64,000 bases of DNA from contig NZ_JACYUY010000021.1 of NCBI RefSeq assembly GCF_014842025.1, forward strand, positions 1 through 64,000. Direction: 5' to 3'. This stretch comes from Massilia sp. CFBP 13721 (GTDB taxonomy: Bacteria; Pseudomonadota; Gammaproteobacteria; Burkholderiales; Burkholderiaceae_D). Within the stretch, counting starts at the first letter, position 1, and each line of letters opens with the position of its first letter. Made by a program: the position numbers and the translations under genes. This document shows, piece by piece, positions 27,356 through 38,314 of the stretch. The notes under the pieces were generated by a model, which saw only the letters and a list, made by a program, of their open reading frames with translations, did not search any database and had not been told where the DNA came from.

Positions 27356-28405
27356 ATGAGCAAAGGATTGCGGTTGACCGAAAAGTGGCTGCACCGCGCC
27401 CTGTGGCTGGTGGCATTCGCGTTCGCCAGTTTTCTGATCGGCCTGGGTGGGCAACTGGTCGAAAACATGGCCGATGTCGAAGCGCCGCCGACGCTGGAAC
27501 AGTTCATCGACCCGGCGCAGCTGGCGGCCGTGCGCGCCGAGGAAGAGGGGGCGGACAAGCGCCAGACCGCCGCGCGCGCGCAGCACGAACAGGCAGCCGA
27601 AAAGCACGCGGTGGCCAGGTCGAACACCCGCTCGGCGCGCGCCACCTTCGACAACTGGCTGGCCACGCGCAGCGTCACCGCGCGTCCCGACCAGGACCCG
27701 GAACTCATCGCCCGCACGAAGGCGCTCGATGCCCTCGAAGCGGACGAGCGGCGCGCGCTGGCCGCCGTCGAAACGCAGCGCCAAGCGATGCTCGACGCCG
27801 CCCAGCAGGCCGAACGCGCGGCGCGGCGCCGTGCCGACCTCGAGTTGCCCGCGCAGGTCAAGCGCGACCAGGCCAGCGCAGCGCAGGAACTGCGCGTGTT
27901 CGGCTACCGCCTGGCATTGACCCTGCCCCTGCTGGTCGCAGCCGGCTGGCTGTTCAAGCACAAGCGCCAGGGAGCGTCCTGGCCATTCGCCTGGGGTTTC
28001 ATCTTTTTTGCCCTGTTCGCCTTTTTCTTCGAGCTGGTGCCCTACCTGCCCAGCTATGGCGGCTATGTGCGCTACATCGTCGGGATCATCGTGACCGTGG
28101 TGGCGGGGCGCTATGCGATCGCCGCGCTGCAGCGCTACCTGGCGCGGCAGAAAGCGGCCGAAGCGCTGCCGGACGCGCAGCGTCGCCAGACGCTCAGCTA
28201 CGACACGGTGCTGGTGCGGTTGGGGAAGGGCGTGTGCCCGGGTTGCGAACGCCAGGTCGACCTCAAGGATGGCGCCACCGATTATTGCCCCCATTGCGGC
28301 ATCGGCCTGTTCAACCGCTGCGGCGGCTGCGCGACGCGCAAGAACGCGTTCGGGCGGTTCTGCTTTGCGTGCGGAACCGCGGCGAACACAAGTTTGCCGG
28401 ATTAG
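27356..28405 (+). CDS. Membrane protein with coiled coil and C-terminal zinc ribbons
   Basis: A 349-residue protein. An N-terminal hydrophobic segment (LWLVAFAFASFLIGLGG) is followed by an Ala/Glu/Arg-rich coiled coil at about 50-180, two or three membrane segments (LALTLPLLVAAGWLF; FAWGFIFFALFAFFFELV; IVGIIVTVVAGRYAI), and a soluble tail with paired CxxC motifs (CPGCERQV, CPHCGIG, CGGCATR, CFACGT). The tail should bind two zinc ions in a double-zinc-ribbon fold. I recognise no specific family or function. GAGAGGAAATGAATC supplies the start context. Confidence 0.75.
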   Translation: MSKGLRLTEKWLHRALWLVAFAFASFLIGLGGQLVENMADVEAPPTLEQFIDPAQLAAVRAEEEGADKRQTAARAQHEQAAEKHAVARSNTRSARATFDNWLATRSVTARPDQDPELIARTKALDALEADERRALAAVETQRQAMLDAAQQAERAARRRADLELPAQVKRDQASAAQELRVFGYRLALTLPLLVAAGWLFKHKRQGASWPFAWGFIFFALFAFFFELVPYLPSYGGYVRYIVGIIVTVVAGRYAIAALQRYLARQKAAEALPDAQRRQTLSYDTVLVRLGKGVCPGCERQVDLKDGATDYCPHCGIGLFNRCGGCATRKNAFGRFCFACGTAANTSLPD

Positions 28406-28425
28406 AGGAATAGACGTAGAGTAAC

Positions 28426-28545
28426 GGGACCTCGAGAAACCGTAGCGAGCGGAAGGAGCGCTGGCCGAGAAGCGCAGCTGTACGGTTGTACAGCGAGCAT
28501 CGCAGGTCGGCGCTCCGACGCGCAGTAGGTTTATCGAGGTACCCC
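28426..28545. ncRNA. Structured 120-bp element between convergent genes
   Basis: Three nested stems: an outer stem ACCTCGAGAAACC (28429-28441) with GGTTTATCGAGGT (28528-28540), 12 of 13 paired, extended by GGG/CCC. The middle stem is GGAGCGC/GCGCTCC (28455-28461, 28510-28516). The apical hairpin is GCTGTAC-GGTT-GTACAGC (28477-28494). The plan resembles the three-copy element at 27.1, 44.8 and 48.8 kb although the sequence differs. It separates convergent genes and may be a bidirectional terminator or structured RNA. Confidence 0.6.
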
Positions 28546-28548
28546 CAC

Positions 28549-28995
28549 TCAGTCTTTCAGGTCGGCCGGCACTTTACCGCCATTGGCGGCCAGCTTGTTC
28601 ATCACTTGGCGATGCAGCCAGATGTTCATCTTGGCCGAATCCGACGTGTCGCCGGTGTAGTGCAGCTCGGCCGCCAGTTCCTTGCGCGACTGCAGGCTGC
28701 TGTCGAGGTCGAGCAGTTTCAGCAGGTCGACGATCGAGGTGCGCCAGTTCAGTTGCTGGCCCGATGCCTGCAGCTTGCTGTTGAGGATAGCTTCGACGTC
28801 GACCTGGTCCATCGCCACCGGGGCGGGCGCAGCAGGTGCGGCAGCAGGAGCCGGCGCAGGTGCAGCCGTCGGGGCGGCCGGCGCCGTTGGACGCGGTGCG
28901 GCCGGTGCATTTTGCGCCTGCGCTTTGGCCTGCGCTTCCTTGGCCGAAGGCGAGTTCGGGAAGATTTTATTGAAGATATTGCTCAGAATGCCCAT
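28549..28995 (-). CDS. DUF3597 family protein
   Basis: A 148-residue protein. Residues 1-12 (MGILSNIFNKIF) are amphipathic, then an Ala/Pro-rich linker of about 40 residues, then the conserved DUF3597 domain (VDVEAILNSKLQASGQQLNW, SIVDLLKLLDLDSSLQSRKE, NIWLHRQVMNKLAANGG). Function of the family is not known. The Ala/Pro linker suggests a flexible tether. It follows the gene at 29029 on the same strand with 33 bp between and may share its transcript. Confidence 0.88.
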   Translation of the reverse strand: MGILSNIFNKIFPNSPSAKEAQAKAQAQNAPAAPRPTAPAAPTAAPAPAPAAAPAAPAPVAMDQVDVEAILNSKLQASGQQLNWRTSIVDLLKLLDLDSSLQSRKELAAELHYTGDTSDSAKMNIWLHRQVMNKLAANGGKVPADLKD

Positions 28996-29028
28996 GTGGT
29001 GCTCCTTTTGTTGTTGGGGGAAGGTGGT

Positions 29029-29559
29029 TCAGCGACGCTGGATGCCCTGCGCCATGTGGCCGAGTGCGATAGCGAGCGCCGCGGCGCCAAGCGCCTTGAC
29101 CGCCGTCGGGTGCTCGGCATAAAAGTCGCCCATACGGTCGACAATGCTTGGATTCTGTTGTTCCGCTTTTTCGGCGATTTCCTTGACCTGCTCCGGCGAG
29201 ACCTGCGAAGCCTGTTCCGGCGTGACGCGCGCGTTGGCGCCGCCGCCGAGCAGGTTGCCCAGCACGCCACCCAGCGCGCCACTTTGGAGGGCGCTGATCA
29301 CGGCCGGGCCAGCGCTGGCAATCAGCTGGTTCAGCATGCCTGCACGCTGGTCGGGATTGCTGTTGCCGAACATCTGGGCCAGCATTTGGGGGAAGGGCGG
29401 CGTCTGGTCCGAACGCAGCGCCTGGGTCACGCCCTGGGCCACGGATTCGCGCGGGGCATTCTGTGCGGCGCGTTCGAAATCGTCCGGCGCCTGCGCCGGC
29501 GTCGCGCCGGCGGCGTTACCCAAGTATTGCTGCAACAAATTTCCTAAATCGAAAGACAT
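29029..29559 (-). CDS. Hypothetical protein with Gly-rich middle (DUF3597 neighbour)
   Basis: A 176-residue protein. A conserved-looking N-terminus (MSFDLGNLLQQYLGNAAG) is followed by helical stretches, a Gly/Leu-rich segment (ALQSGALGGVLGNLLGGGA) and a hydrophobic C-terminal helix (ALGAAALAIALGHMAQ). I do not recognise a family with certainty; the layout resembles DUF937-type helical proteins. Start 29559 is supported by AGGAGA upstream. Likely co-transcribed with the DUF3597 gene downstream. Confidence 0.6.
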   Translation of the reverse strand: MSFDLGNLLQQYLGNAAGATPAQAPDDFERAAQNAPRESVAQGVTQALRSDQTPPFPQMLAQMFGNSNPDQRAGMLNQLIASAGPAVISALQSGALGGVLGNLLGGGANARVTPEQASQVSPEQVKEIAEKAEQQNPSIVDRMGDFYAEHPTAVKALGAAALAIALGHMAQGIQRR

Positions 29560-29703
29560 GACGTTCTCCTGCATGAATGACAACAGAGATCGAGGGTAGG
29601 GCAGGAGTTCGGCGGCTTCGGTACGGTATCGAACGCTGTTGATATAAAACCGCCGTATCGGTGCCGACTAGCAATTTCACGCATGCGGCGCTAAGCTGAC
29701 CGG

Positions 29704-30042
29704 ATGCCGTATCTGCCCATTTTCCTGTTTGCCGCCATCTATGCAGCCGCCATGCTCGCCTGGGACCTGCCCTGGCTGGTCGGCGGCGCCTACCTGATGA
29801 GCAGCGCCACCTGCTTCGTCGCCTACGCGCTCGACAAGTCGGCCGCGCGCAACGGCAACTGGCGTACGCCCGAGCGCAGCTTACTGCTGCTGGGGCTGGT
29901 CGGCGGCTGGCCGGGCGCGCTACTGGCCCAGCAATGGCTGCGCCATAAAACGGTGAAACGCTCGTTCCGGCAACTGTTCTGGTGCACCGTGGTGGCCAAC
30001 GTCGCCGGCTTCGTCTGGCTGTCGTCGCGGCTGGGGCACTGA
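29704..30042 (+). CDS. DUF1294 small membrane protein
   Basis: A 112-residue protein with about three membrane helices and the DUF1294 motif YALDKSAARNGNWRTPE followed by LLLLGLVGGWPGALLAQQ and FRQLFW. In other bacteria the domain can be fused to cold-shock domains; its role is unknown. The stop is one base before the next gene's ATG, so the two form a unit. Confidence 0.85.
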   Translation: MPYLPIFLFAAIYAAAMLAWDLPWLVGGAYLMSSATCFVAYALDKSAARNGNWRTPERSLLLLGLVGGWPGALLAQQWLRHKTVKRSFRQLFWCTVVANVAGFVWLSSRLGH

Positions 30043-30043
30043 G

Positions 30044-30814
30044 ATGGCAAACCTGCCCGGTGCCTGGCCCTATCCGCGCGTGCTGGCCCACCGCGGCGGC
30101 GGCACGCTGGCGCCGGAAAACACGCTGGCCGGACTGCGCGAGGGATTAAGATGCGGCTACCGCGCCATCGAATACGACATCATGCTGGCGCGCGACGGCG
30201 TACCGGTGGTGATGCATGACCCCTATCTGGGACGCACCGTGGCCGGTTCCGGCAACGTGTTCGACTACGACGCGGCCGAACTGGCGCTGCTCGACGCCGG
30301 CGGCTGGTTCGCGCGCGAACACGAGGGCGAACCGGTGCCGTTGTTCGTCGAATTCGCCGGGTTCTGCAAGGCGCATGGCGTGTGGATGAACATGGAGATC
30401 AAGCCGGCGCCCGAGTACGACATCGAGACCGGCGGCACCGTGGCGCGCATCGCCGCCGCGCTGTTTGCCGACGAGATCGCGGCCGGCGAGATGGACCGGG
30501 TACCGCTGCTGTCCTCGTTCAGCATGCTGGCACTCGAGGCCGCGCGCGAAGTCGCGCCCCAGGTGCCGCGCGCCTGCCTGATGAGTGAATTGCCGCCCGA
30601 CTGGGAACGGCGCGCGCAGGCGGTCGAGGCGGTGGCGATCCATACCAATCACCGGCACCTGACGCCGCAGCTGGCGCAGGAGGTGCGCACGGCAGGGTAT
30701 GGGTTGTTTTGCTATACGGTCAATGGTCCGGCGCGAGCGCGCGAGTTGCTGGCGTGGGGCGTCGATGCCTTCTGTACCGATCGTATCGACCTGATCGGCC
30801 CATATTTCGCGTAG
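30044..30814 (+). CDS. ugpQ: Glycerophosphodiester phosphodiesterase
   Basis: A 256-residue cytoplasmic GDPD-type TIM barrel. Motifs: VLAHRGGGTLAPENTLAGLR (catalytic His and metal ligand Glu), IEYDIMLARDGVPVVMHDPY with the second His, and LFVEFAGFCKAHGVWMNMEIKP (metal-binding Glu). It hydrolyses glycerophosphodiesters to glycerol-3-phosphate and an alcohol. Length matches UgpQ. The stop codon falls inside the first bases of a REP-like repeat (GTAGGGTGG). Confidence 0.92.
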   Translation: MANLPGAWPYPRVLAHRGGGTLAPENTLAGLREGLRCGYRAIEYDIMLARDGVPVVMHDPYLGRTVAGSGNVFDYDAAELALLDAGGWFAREHEGEPVPLFVEFAGFCKAHGVWMNMEIKPAPEYDIETGGTVARIAAALFADEIAAGEMDRVPLLSSFSMLALEAAREVAPQVPRACLMSELPPDWERRAQAVEAVAIHTNHRHLTPQLAQEVRTAGYGLFCYTVNGPARARELLAWGVDAFCTDRIDLIGPYFA

Positions 30815-30915
30815 GGTGGACGGCTTTGCCGTCCACGCGTTCAGCCAGCGGAAGAAATATCGCGCAGCTGATCTTGCGGGGATTGACGCGTGGACGGGAG
30901 ACCCGTCCACCCTAC
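30811..30915. repeat. REP/BIME-like inverted pair, GTGGAC variant
   Basis: GTAGGGTGGACGGC...GCCGTCCACGCGTT on the left and GACGCGTGGACGGG...CCCGTCCACCCTAC on the right. The left head overlaps the stop codon of the phosphodiesterase gene. No gene lies in the rest of the gap to alaS, which has a TATAAT box at 30974-30979 but no good -35. Confidence 0.85.
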
Positions 30916-31023
30916 GAATGCAACCGCGGGTTTTTCAACTTGCGATGCCATCTTCCTATTGACTTCCCTACGCTATAATCCTTGCTTTATCTACCGCACT
31001 GCGCTCCTTCCGCCCCCACCAAC

Positions 31024-33633
<2,610 letters not shown>

Positions 33634-33642
33634 TCGTTCGCT

Positions 33643-33749
33643 GTAGGGTGGACGGCTCCGCCGTCCACGCGTTCGGCGCACGGTGGAGCACCTGCTACGG
33701 CTGTTATATCACTGGTTGAACGCGTGGACGGGAAACCCGTCCACCCTAC
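33643..33749. repeat. REP/BIME-like inverted pair, GTGGAC variant
   Basis: GTAGGGTGGACGGC...GCCGTCCACGCGTT and AACGCGTGGACGGG...CCCGTCCACCCTAC, with complementary inner sequence (GCGTTC / GAACGC). The remaining 200 bp to the next gene contain no evident gene. Confidence 0.85.
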
Positions 33750-33953
33750 CCATATGCGTAGGAAACCGCTCGCATCCCGCTTCAACGCATCAAAACGGTG
33801 CGCAAACCCGCTGCATTTCCCGGTAATCTTTCCCCCACGTCATCCATCCCGGTGCAACCACGCAACATTTCGTGACTATTTTGGTGCGGCGCGTCATAAT
33901 CCAGAAATTGGAGTAGACTCCAAATCCAGTATCACCACCTAAGCAGGCATGCG

Positions 33954-34211
33954 ATGAGCGACACCATTCTCGACACTGACACGATTCAATTCCAGAAGGA
34001 TCTGGATGCGCGCGGCCTGAACTGCCCGCTGCCGATCCTCAAAGCCAAGAAGGCGCTGGCCGAGCTGGCTTCCGGCGAGGTGCTGCGCATCACGGCCACG
34101 GACACCGGTTCCGTCCGCGACTTCCAGGCGTTCGCCAAGCAGACCGGCAACGCGCTGCTGCACCACTCGCACAGCAATGGCGAGTTTGTCTTCCTGATGC
34201 GCCGCAAGTAA
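33954..34211 (+). CDS. TusA-family sulfurtransferase
   Basis: An 85-residue protein with the family motif GLNCPLPILKAKKAL; the Cys in CPLP is the sulphur-carrying residue. It is expected to relay persulphide sulphur in the cytoplasm, for example in tRNA thiolation or sulphur metabolism. The downstream tail (HSNGEFVFLMRRK) is normal for the family. A hairpin follows the gene. No tus-operon partners are adjacent. Confidence 0.9.
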   Translation: MSDTILDTDTIQFQKDLDARGLNCPLPILKAKKALAELASGEVLRITATDTGSVRDFQAFAKQTGNALLHHSHSNGEFVFLMRRK

Positions 34212-34228
34212 GCGCTTTCCAGATCGCC

Positions 34229-34257
34229 GGCGGGGCGCATGCTGCCCCGCCAGTTCC
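34229..34257 (+). terminator. Hairpin after the TusA-like gene
   Basis: GGCGGGGC (34229-34236) and GCCCCGCC (34244-34251) form a perfect 8-bp stem with a 7-nt loop. The following AGTTCCCTTTT is only modestly U-rich, so a weak intrinsic terminator. Confidence 0.6.
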
Positions 34258-34307
34258 CTTTTGTACCCGAGCGCACGTTTTTGGAAGCATCCCTCTAGCC
34301 AAAAATC

Positions 34308-34355
34308 GCACGATCGTGCTTTAATTTAGTTCTGCAGCAGTTTTTCTCTTATAAT
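34308..34355 (+). promoter_or_regulatory. etfBA promoter region with operator-like palindrome
   Basis: A consensus -10 TATAAT lies at 34350-34355, about 50 bp before the etfB start. The -35 region is weak (TTAGTT/TAGTTC). A perfect 12-bp palindrome, GCACGATCGTGC (34308-34319), lies upstream of the -35 and resembles TetR-family operators. The regulator is unknown. Confidence 0.5.
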
Positions 34356-34405
34356 CTGCACCACTTTAGCGAAGTCTACCTCTTCAATTTTTCAAAGGCA
34401 CACCT

Positions 34406-35155
34406 ATGAAAGTCCTGGTACCCGTCAAACGCGTGGTCGACTATAACGTCAAGGTCCGCGTCAAGTCCGACGGCAGCGGCGTGGATATCGCCAACGTCAA
34501 GATGTCGATGAACCCGTTCGACGAAATCGCGCTCGAGGAAGCGACCCGTTTGAAGGAAGCCGGCAAGGTCACCGAAGTGGTGGCGGTTTCGATCGGTGTG
34601 CCGCAGTGCCAGGAAACCCTGCGCACCGGCATGGCCATCGGCGCCGACCGCGGCATCCTGGTGGAAACCGCGGGCGACACCGAACCGCTGGCCGTGGCCA
34701 AGATCATGAAGGCGCTGGCCGACAAGGAACAGCCGCAGCTGATCATCCTCGGCAAGCAGGCGATCGACGACGATTCGAACCAGACCGGCCAGATGCTGGC
34801 AGCCCTCTTGGGCTGGCCGCAAGCCACCTTTGCTTCGAAAGTCGTGCTGGAAGACGGCAAGGTCACCGTGACCCGTGAAGTCGACGGCGGCCTCGAGACC
34901 GTGGCCCTGAACCTGCCGGCCATCGTCACCACCGACCTGCGCCTGAACGAGCCGCGCTACGTCACGCTGCCGAACATCATGAAGGCCAAGAAGAAGCCGC
35001 TGGAAACGATCAAGCCGGCCGACATCGGCGTCGACGTGACTCCGCGCCTGAAAACCCTGAAGGTCGTCGAGCCGGCCAAGCGCTCGGCAGGCATCATGGT
35101 GCCGGACGTCGCCACGCTGGTCGCCAAGCTGCGCACCGAAGCCAAAGTCATCTAA
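34406..35155 (+). CDS. etfB: Electron transfer flavoprotein subunit beta
   Basis: A 249-residue protein with the EtfB hallmarks [36 protein letters not shown] and [20 protein letters not shown], and C-terminal adenine nucleotide-binding features. With EtfA it forms the heterodimer carrying FAD and AMP that moves electrons from acyl-CoA dehydrogenases to ETF-ubiquinone oxidoreductase. etfA starts 12 bp downstream, and an acyl-CoA dehydrogenase gene follows, supporting a fatty acid or amino acid oxidation role. Confidence 0.96.
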   Translation: MKVLVPVKRVVDYNVKVRVKSDGSGVDIANVKMSMNPFDEIALEEATRLKEAGKVTEVVAVSIGVPQCQETLRTGMAIGADRGILVETAGDTEPLAVAKIMKALADKEQPQLIILGKQAIDDDSNQTGQMLAALLGWPQATFASKVVLEDGKVTVTREVDGGLETVALNLPAIVTTDLRLNEPRYVTLPNIMKAKKKPLETIKPADIGVDVTPRLKTLKVVEPAKRSAGIMVPDVATLVAKLRTEAKVI

Positions 35156-35167
35156 TAAGGAAACATC

Positions 35168-36100
35168 ATGGTCGCACTCGTCATCGCTGAACACGACAAT
35201 GGCTCCCTCAAGGGCGCAACTCACCACACCGTGACCGCCGCTGCCCAATGTGGCGGCGAGGTGCACGTGCTGGTCGCCGGATCGAACTGCGGCGCCGCCG
35301 CCGAAGCCGCCGCGCAGATCGCCGGCGTCTCCAAAGTGCTGGTCGCCGACGCGCCGTACTTCGCCGACGGCCTGGCCGAAAACGTGGCCGAGCAGATCCT
35401 GGCCGTCGCCGGTTCTTATTCGCACATCCTGGCCCCGGCCACCGCCTACGGCAAGAACATCCTGCCGCGCGTGGCCGCCAAGCTGGACGTGGCGCAAATC
35501 TCGGAAATCACCAAGGTCGACTCCCCGGACACCTTCGAGCGCCCGATCTACGCCGGTAACGCGATCGCCACCGTGCAGTCGACGGATGCGGTGAAGGTCA
35601 TCACCGTGCGCGGCACCGGCTTCGATGCAGCAGCAAGCACCGGTGGTTCTGCCGCCGTCGAATCGATTGCAGCTGCAGCGGACTTCGGCAAGTCGGCCTT
35701 CGTCGGCCGCGAGCTGGCCAAGTCGGACCGTCCGGAACTGACCGCCGCCAAGATCATCGTCTCCGGCGGCCGCGGCATGGGCTCGGGCGACAACTTCAAG
35801 CTGCTCGAACCGCTGGCCGACAAGCTCGGCGCCGCCATGGGCGCCTCGCGCGCCGCGGTCGACGCCGGCTACGTGCCGAACGACTGGCAGGTCGGCCAGA
35901 CCGGCAAGATCGTCGCGCCAACCCTGTACATTGCGGTGGGCATCTCGGGCGCGATCCAGCACCTGGCCGGCATGAAGGATTCGAAGACGATCGTCGCCAT
36001 CAACAAGGATCCGGAAGCGCCGATCTTCTCGGTGGCGGATTACGGCCTCGTAGGCGACTTGTTTGAGGTTATCCCAGCCCTGGTCCAGGAACTCGGCTGA
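35168..36100 (+). CDS. etfA: Electron transfer flavoprotein subunit alpha
   Basis: A 310-residue EtfA. N-terminal [20 protein letters not shown], then the FAD-binding C-terminal domain with [32 protein letters not shown] and [20 protein letters not shown] plus NKDPEAPIF. Co-transcribed with etfB (12-bp gap with AAGGAAACATC as RBS). It binds the FAD that accepts electrons from the dehydrogenase partner. A REP-like pair separates it from the downstream acyl-CoA dehydrogenase. Confidence 0.97.
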   Translation: MVALVIAEHDNGSLKGATHHTVTAAAQCGGEVHVLVAGSNCGAAAEAAAQIAGVSKVLVADAPYFADGLAENVAEQILAVAGSYSHILAPATAYGKNILPRVAAKLDVAQISEITKVDSPDTFERPIYAGNAIATVQSTDAVKVITVRGTGFDAAASTGGSAAVESIAAAADFGKSAFVGRELAKSDRPELTAAKIIVSGGRGMGSGDNFKLLEPLADKLGAAMGASRAAVDAGYVPNDWQVGQTGKIVAPTLYIAVGISGAIQHLAGMKDSKTIVAINKDPEAPIFSVADYGLVGDLFEVIPALVQELG

Positions 36101-36104
36101 TCTA

Positions 36105-36205
36105 CGTAGGGTGGGCTCCGCCCACGCGGTGATACGTACCGGCTCCGATCTCGTGCTCGACGATCTTGCTGCCGCGTATCACCGCGTGGGCAGAGCCCAC
36201 CCTAC
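36105..36205. repeat. REP/BIME-like inverted pair with long complementary arms
   Basis: GTAGGGTGGGC...GCCCACGCGGTGATACG is the left head and CGTATCACCGCGTGGGC...GCCCACCCTAC the right. The arms beyond the heads (GGTGATACG and CGTATCACC) are also perfectly complementary, so the whole 100-bp unit can fold into one long hairpin. It lies between etfA and the acyl-CoA dehydrogenase. Confidence 0.9.
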
Positions 36206-36284
36206 AAAAACACAGGCCACGCTGGTCCGGGCATCACGCCCGGCTATCGTGGCCTGTTTCACATCCAAAATCTGAGGAGATATC

Positions 36285-38075
36285 GTGAGCTACCAAGCCC
36301 CGATCAAAGACATGCTGTTCGTCCTGAACGAACTGGCCGGCTTGCAGCAGGTGAGCCAGCTGCCAGGCTGCGAAGACGCTACAAGCGACACCGTGGAAGC
36401 TGTACTCGAAGAGAACGCGAAATTCTGCGGCGAAGTCATCGCGCCGCTGAACCAGCCGAGCGACAAGGAGCCGAGCTTCTGGCACGACGGCCAGGTCACG
36501 ACCGCCGCCGGCTTCAAGGTCGCCTTCCAGGCCTTTGGCGAATCGGGCTGGCAGGGCGTGCAGCACCCGACCGAATTCGGCGGCCAGGGCTTGCCGAAGC
36601 TGGTCGCCACGCCGTGCACCGAGATGCTCAATGCCGCATCGATCTCGTTCGCGCTGGTCGCACTGCTGACCGACGGCGCCATCGAAGCGTTGCTGACGGC
36701 TGGTTCCGACGCGCAGAAAGCCCTGTACCTTGAGCCGCTCATCTCCGGCAAGTGGACCGGCACCATGAACCTGACCGAGCCGCAGGCCGGTTCCGATCTG
36801 GCCGCCGTGCGCACGCGCGCCGTGCCGCAGGGCGATGGCACCTATAAAATTTTCGGCACCAAGATCTACATCACCTACGGCGAGCACGACATGGCCGAGA
36901 ACATCATCCACCTGGTGCTGGCGCGTACGCCGGACGCGCCGCCGGGCGTGAAGGGTATCTCGCTGTTCATCGTGCCGAAGTTCATGATCAACGAGGATGG
37001 CACCCCGGGCGCGCGCAACGACGCCCACTGCGTCTCGATCGAGCACAAGCTCGGCATCAAGGCCAGCCCGACCGCGGTGCTGCAGTTCGGCGACAACGGC
37101 GGCGCCATTGGCACCCTGGTCGGCGAAGAAAACCGCGGCCTCGAATACATGTTCATCATGATGAACGCGGCCCGCTTTGGCGTCGGCATGCAGGGCATCG
37201 GCCTGGCCGAACGCGCCTACCAGCAAGCCGTCGCTTTCGCGAAAGAGCGCGTGCAGTCGCGCGACCTGGCGGGTTCCACCGGTCCGGTCGCCATCATCAA
37301 CCACCCGGACGTGCGCCGCATGCTGATGTCGATGCGCGCCCAGACCGAGGCCGCCCGTGCGCTGGCCTACGTCGGCGCCGGTATCTCGGACGTCGCCCAC
37401 TATCACGCGGACGAAGCGACCCGTAAAGCCAACCTCGCCGTCTACGAATACCTGGTCCCGGTGATCAAGGGCTGGTCGACCGAGATGAGCGAACACGTCG
37501 CGCGCGACGGCGTGCAGGTGCATGGCGGCATGGGCTTCATCGAAGAGACGGGCGCCGCGCAGCACTACCGCGACGCCAAGATCCTGACGATCTACGAAGG
37601 CACGACCGCGATCCAGGCCAACGACCTGGTCGGCCGCAAGACCGTGCGCGACGGCGGCGCAGTGGCGAAGTCAATCATCGCACAAGTGCGCGAGACCGAG
37701 GCGGCGCTGGGCGAAGTGCAGGGCGCCGACCTTGCCGCGATCCGCCGCCAGCTGGAACTGGGTTCCGCGGCAATGGAAGAGGTCGTCGACTTCGTCGTCG
37801 CCAACGTCAAGTCGGACATCAAGGGCGTGTTCGCCGGTTCCGTGCTGTACCTGAAGCTGGCCGGCATCGTGCTGGGCGGCTGGCAGATGGCGCGCGCGGC
37901 CCTGGTCGCGCAGCAGAAACTGGCTGCGGGCGAGGGTGACGCTGCGTTCCTGCGCGCGAAGATCGCCACCGCGCGCTTCTTCGCCGACCACATCCTGTCC
38001 GGCGCGGGCGGCCTGCGTGCGGCCATCGTCGAGGGCAGCGCCGGTGTGCTGGCGCTGGAGGTCGATCAGTTCTGA
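36285..38075 (+). CDS. Acyl-CoA dehydrogenase (long form with extended C-terminus)
   Basis: The 596-residue protein has the acyl-CoA dehydrogenase core with FAD-contact motifs (GTMNLTEPQAGSDLAAVRTR; KIFGTKIYITYGEHDM) and a helical C-terminal half including GGMGFIEETGAAQHYRDAKI followed by TIYEGTTAIQANDL. It is longer than the 380-residue short-chain type, matching the DmdC/FadE-like group with an extra C-terminal domain. It likely oxidises a CoA thioester and reduces the ETF encoded just upstream. Substrate unknown. A terminator follows closely. Confidence 0.93.
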   Translation: MSYQAPIKDMLFVLNELAGLQQVSQLPGCEDATSDTVEAVLEENAKFCGEVIAPLNQPSDKEPSFWHDGQVTTAAGFKVAFQAFGESGWQGVQHPTEFGGQGLPKLVATPCTEMLNAASISFALVALLTDGAIEALLTAGSDAQKALYLEPLISGKWTGTMNLTEPQAGSDLAAVRTRAVPQGDGTYKIFGTKIYITYGEHDMAENIIHLVLARTPDAPPGVKGISLFIVPKFMINEDGTPGARNDAHCVSIEHKLGIKASPTAVLQFGDNGGAIGTLVGEENRGLEYMFIMMNAARFGVGMQGIGLAERAYQQAVAFAKERVQSRDLAGSTGPVAIINHPDVRRMLMSMRAQTEAARALAYVGAGISDVAHYHADEATRKANLAVYEYLVPVIKGWSTEMSEHVARDGVQVHGGMGFIEETGAAQHYRDAKILTIYEGTTAIQANDLVGRKTVRDGGAVAKSIIAQVRETEAALGEVQGADLAAIRRQLELGSAAMEEVVDFVVANVKSDIKGVFAGSVLYLKLAGIVLGGWQMARAALVAQQKLAAGEGDAAFLRAKIATARFFADHILSGAGGLRAAIVEGSAGVLALEVDQF

Positions 38076-38095
38076 TCGGCGTCGTCTGACGATCG

Positions 38096-38121
38096 AAAGC
38101 GGCCTGCGGGCCGCTTTTTTT
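38096..38121 (+). terminator. Rho-independent terminator after acyl-CoA dehydrogenase
   Basis: AAAGCGGCC (38096-38104) and GGCCGCTTT (38109-38117) form a 9-bp stem with a 4-nt loop, followed by T residues to 38121. Confidence 0.92.
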
Positions 38122-38127
38122 GCTTTT

Positions 38128-38150
38128 GTAGGGTGGGCTCTGCCCACGCG
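38128..38150. repeat. Single REP-like head
   Basis: GTAGGGTGGGCTCTGCCCACGCG, a lone left head just after the terminator of the acyl-CoA dehydrogenase gene. No right partner is seen before the next gene. Confidence 0.75.
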
Positions 38151-38314
38151 GATGCACCCTTTGTATCGCCGAACAAGCAATTCCTTCCCACTTAGCCTGC
38201 CCACCATTGCGTGATGGCACAACGTCGCCATTTTGCTGAGCTTGATCCAGGTTAAACGAAACACGACGGCCGAGTCCGTAAAGTCGTTTCACCCATCCAT
38301 ACCTGGAGCTCACA

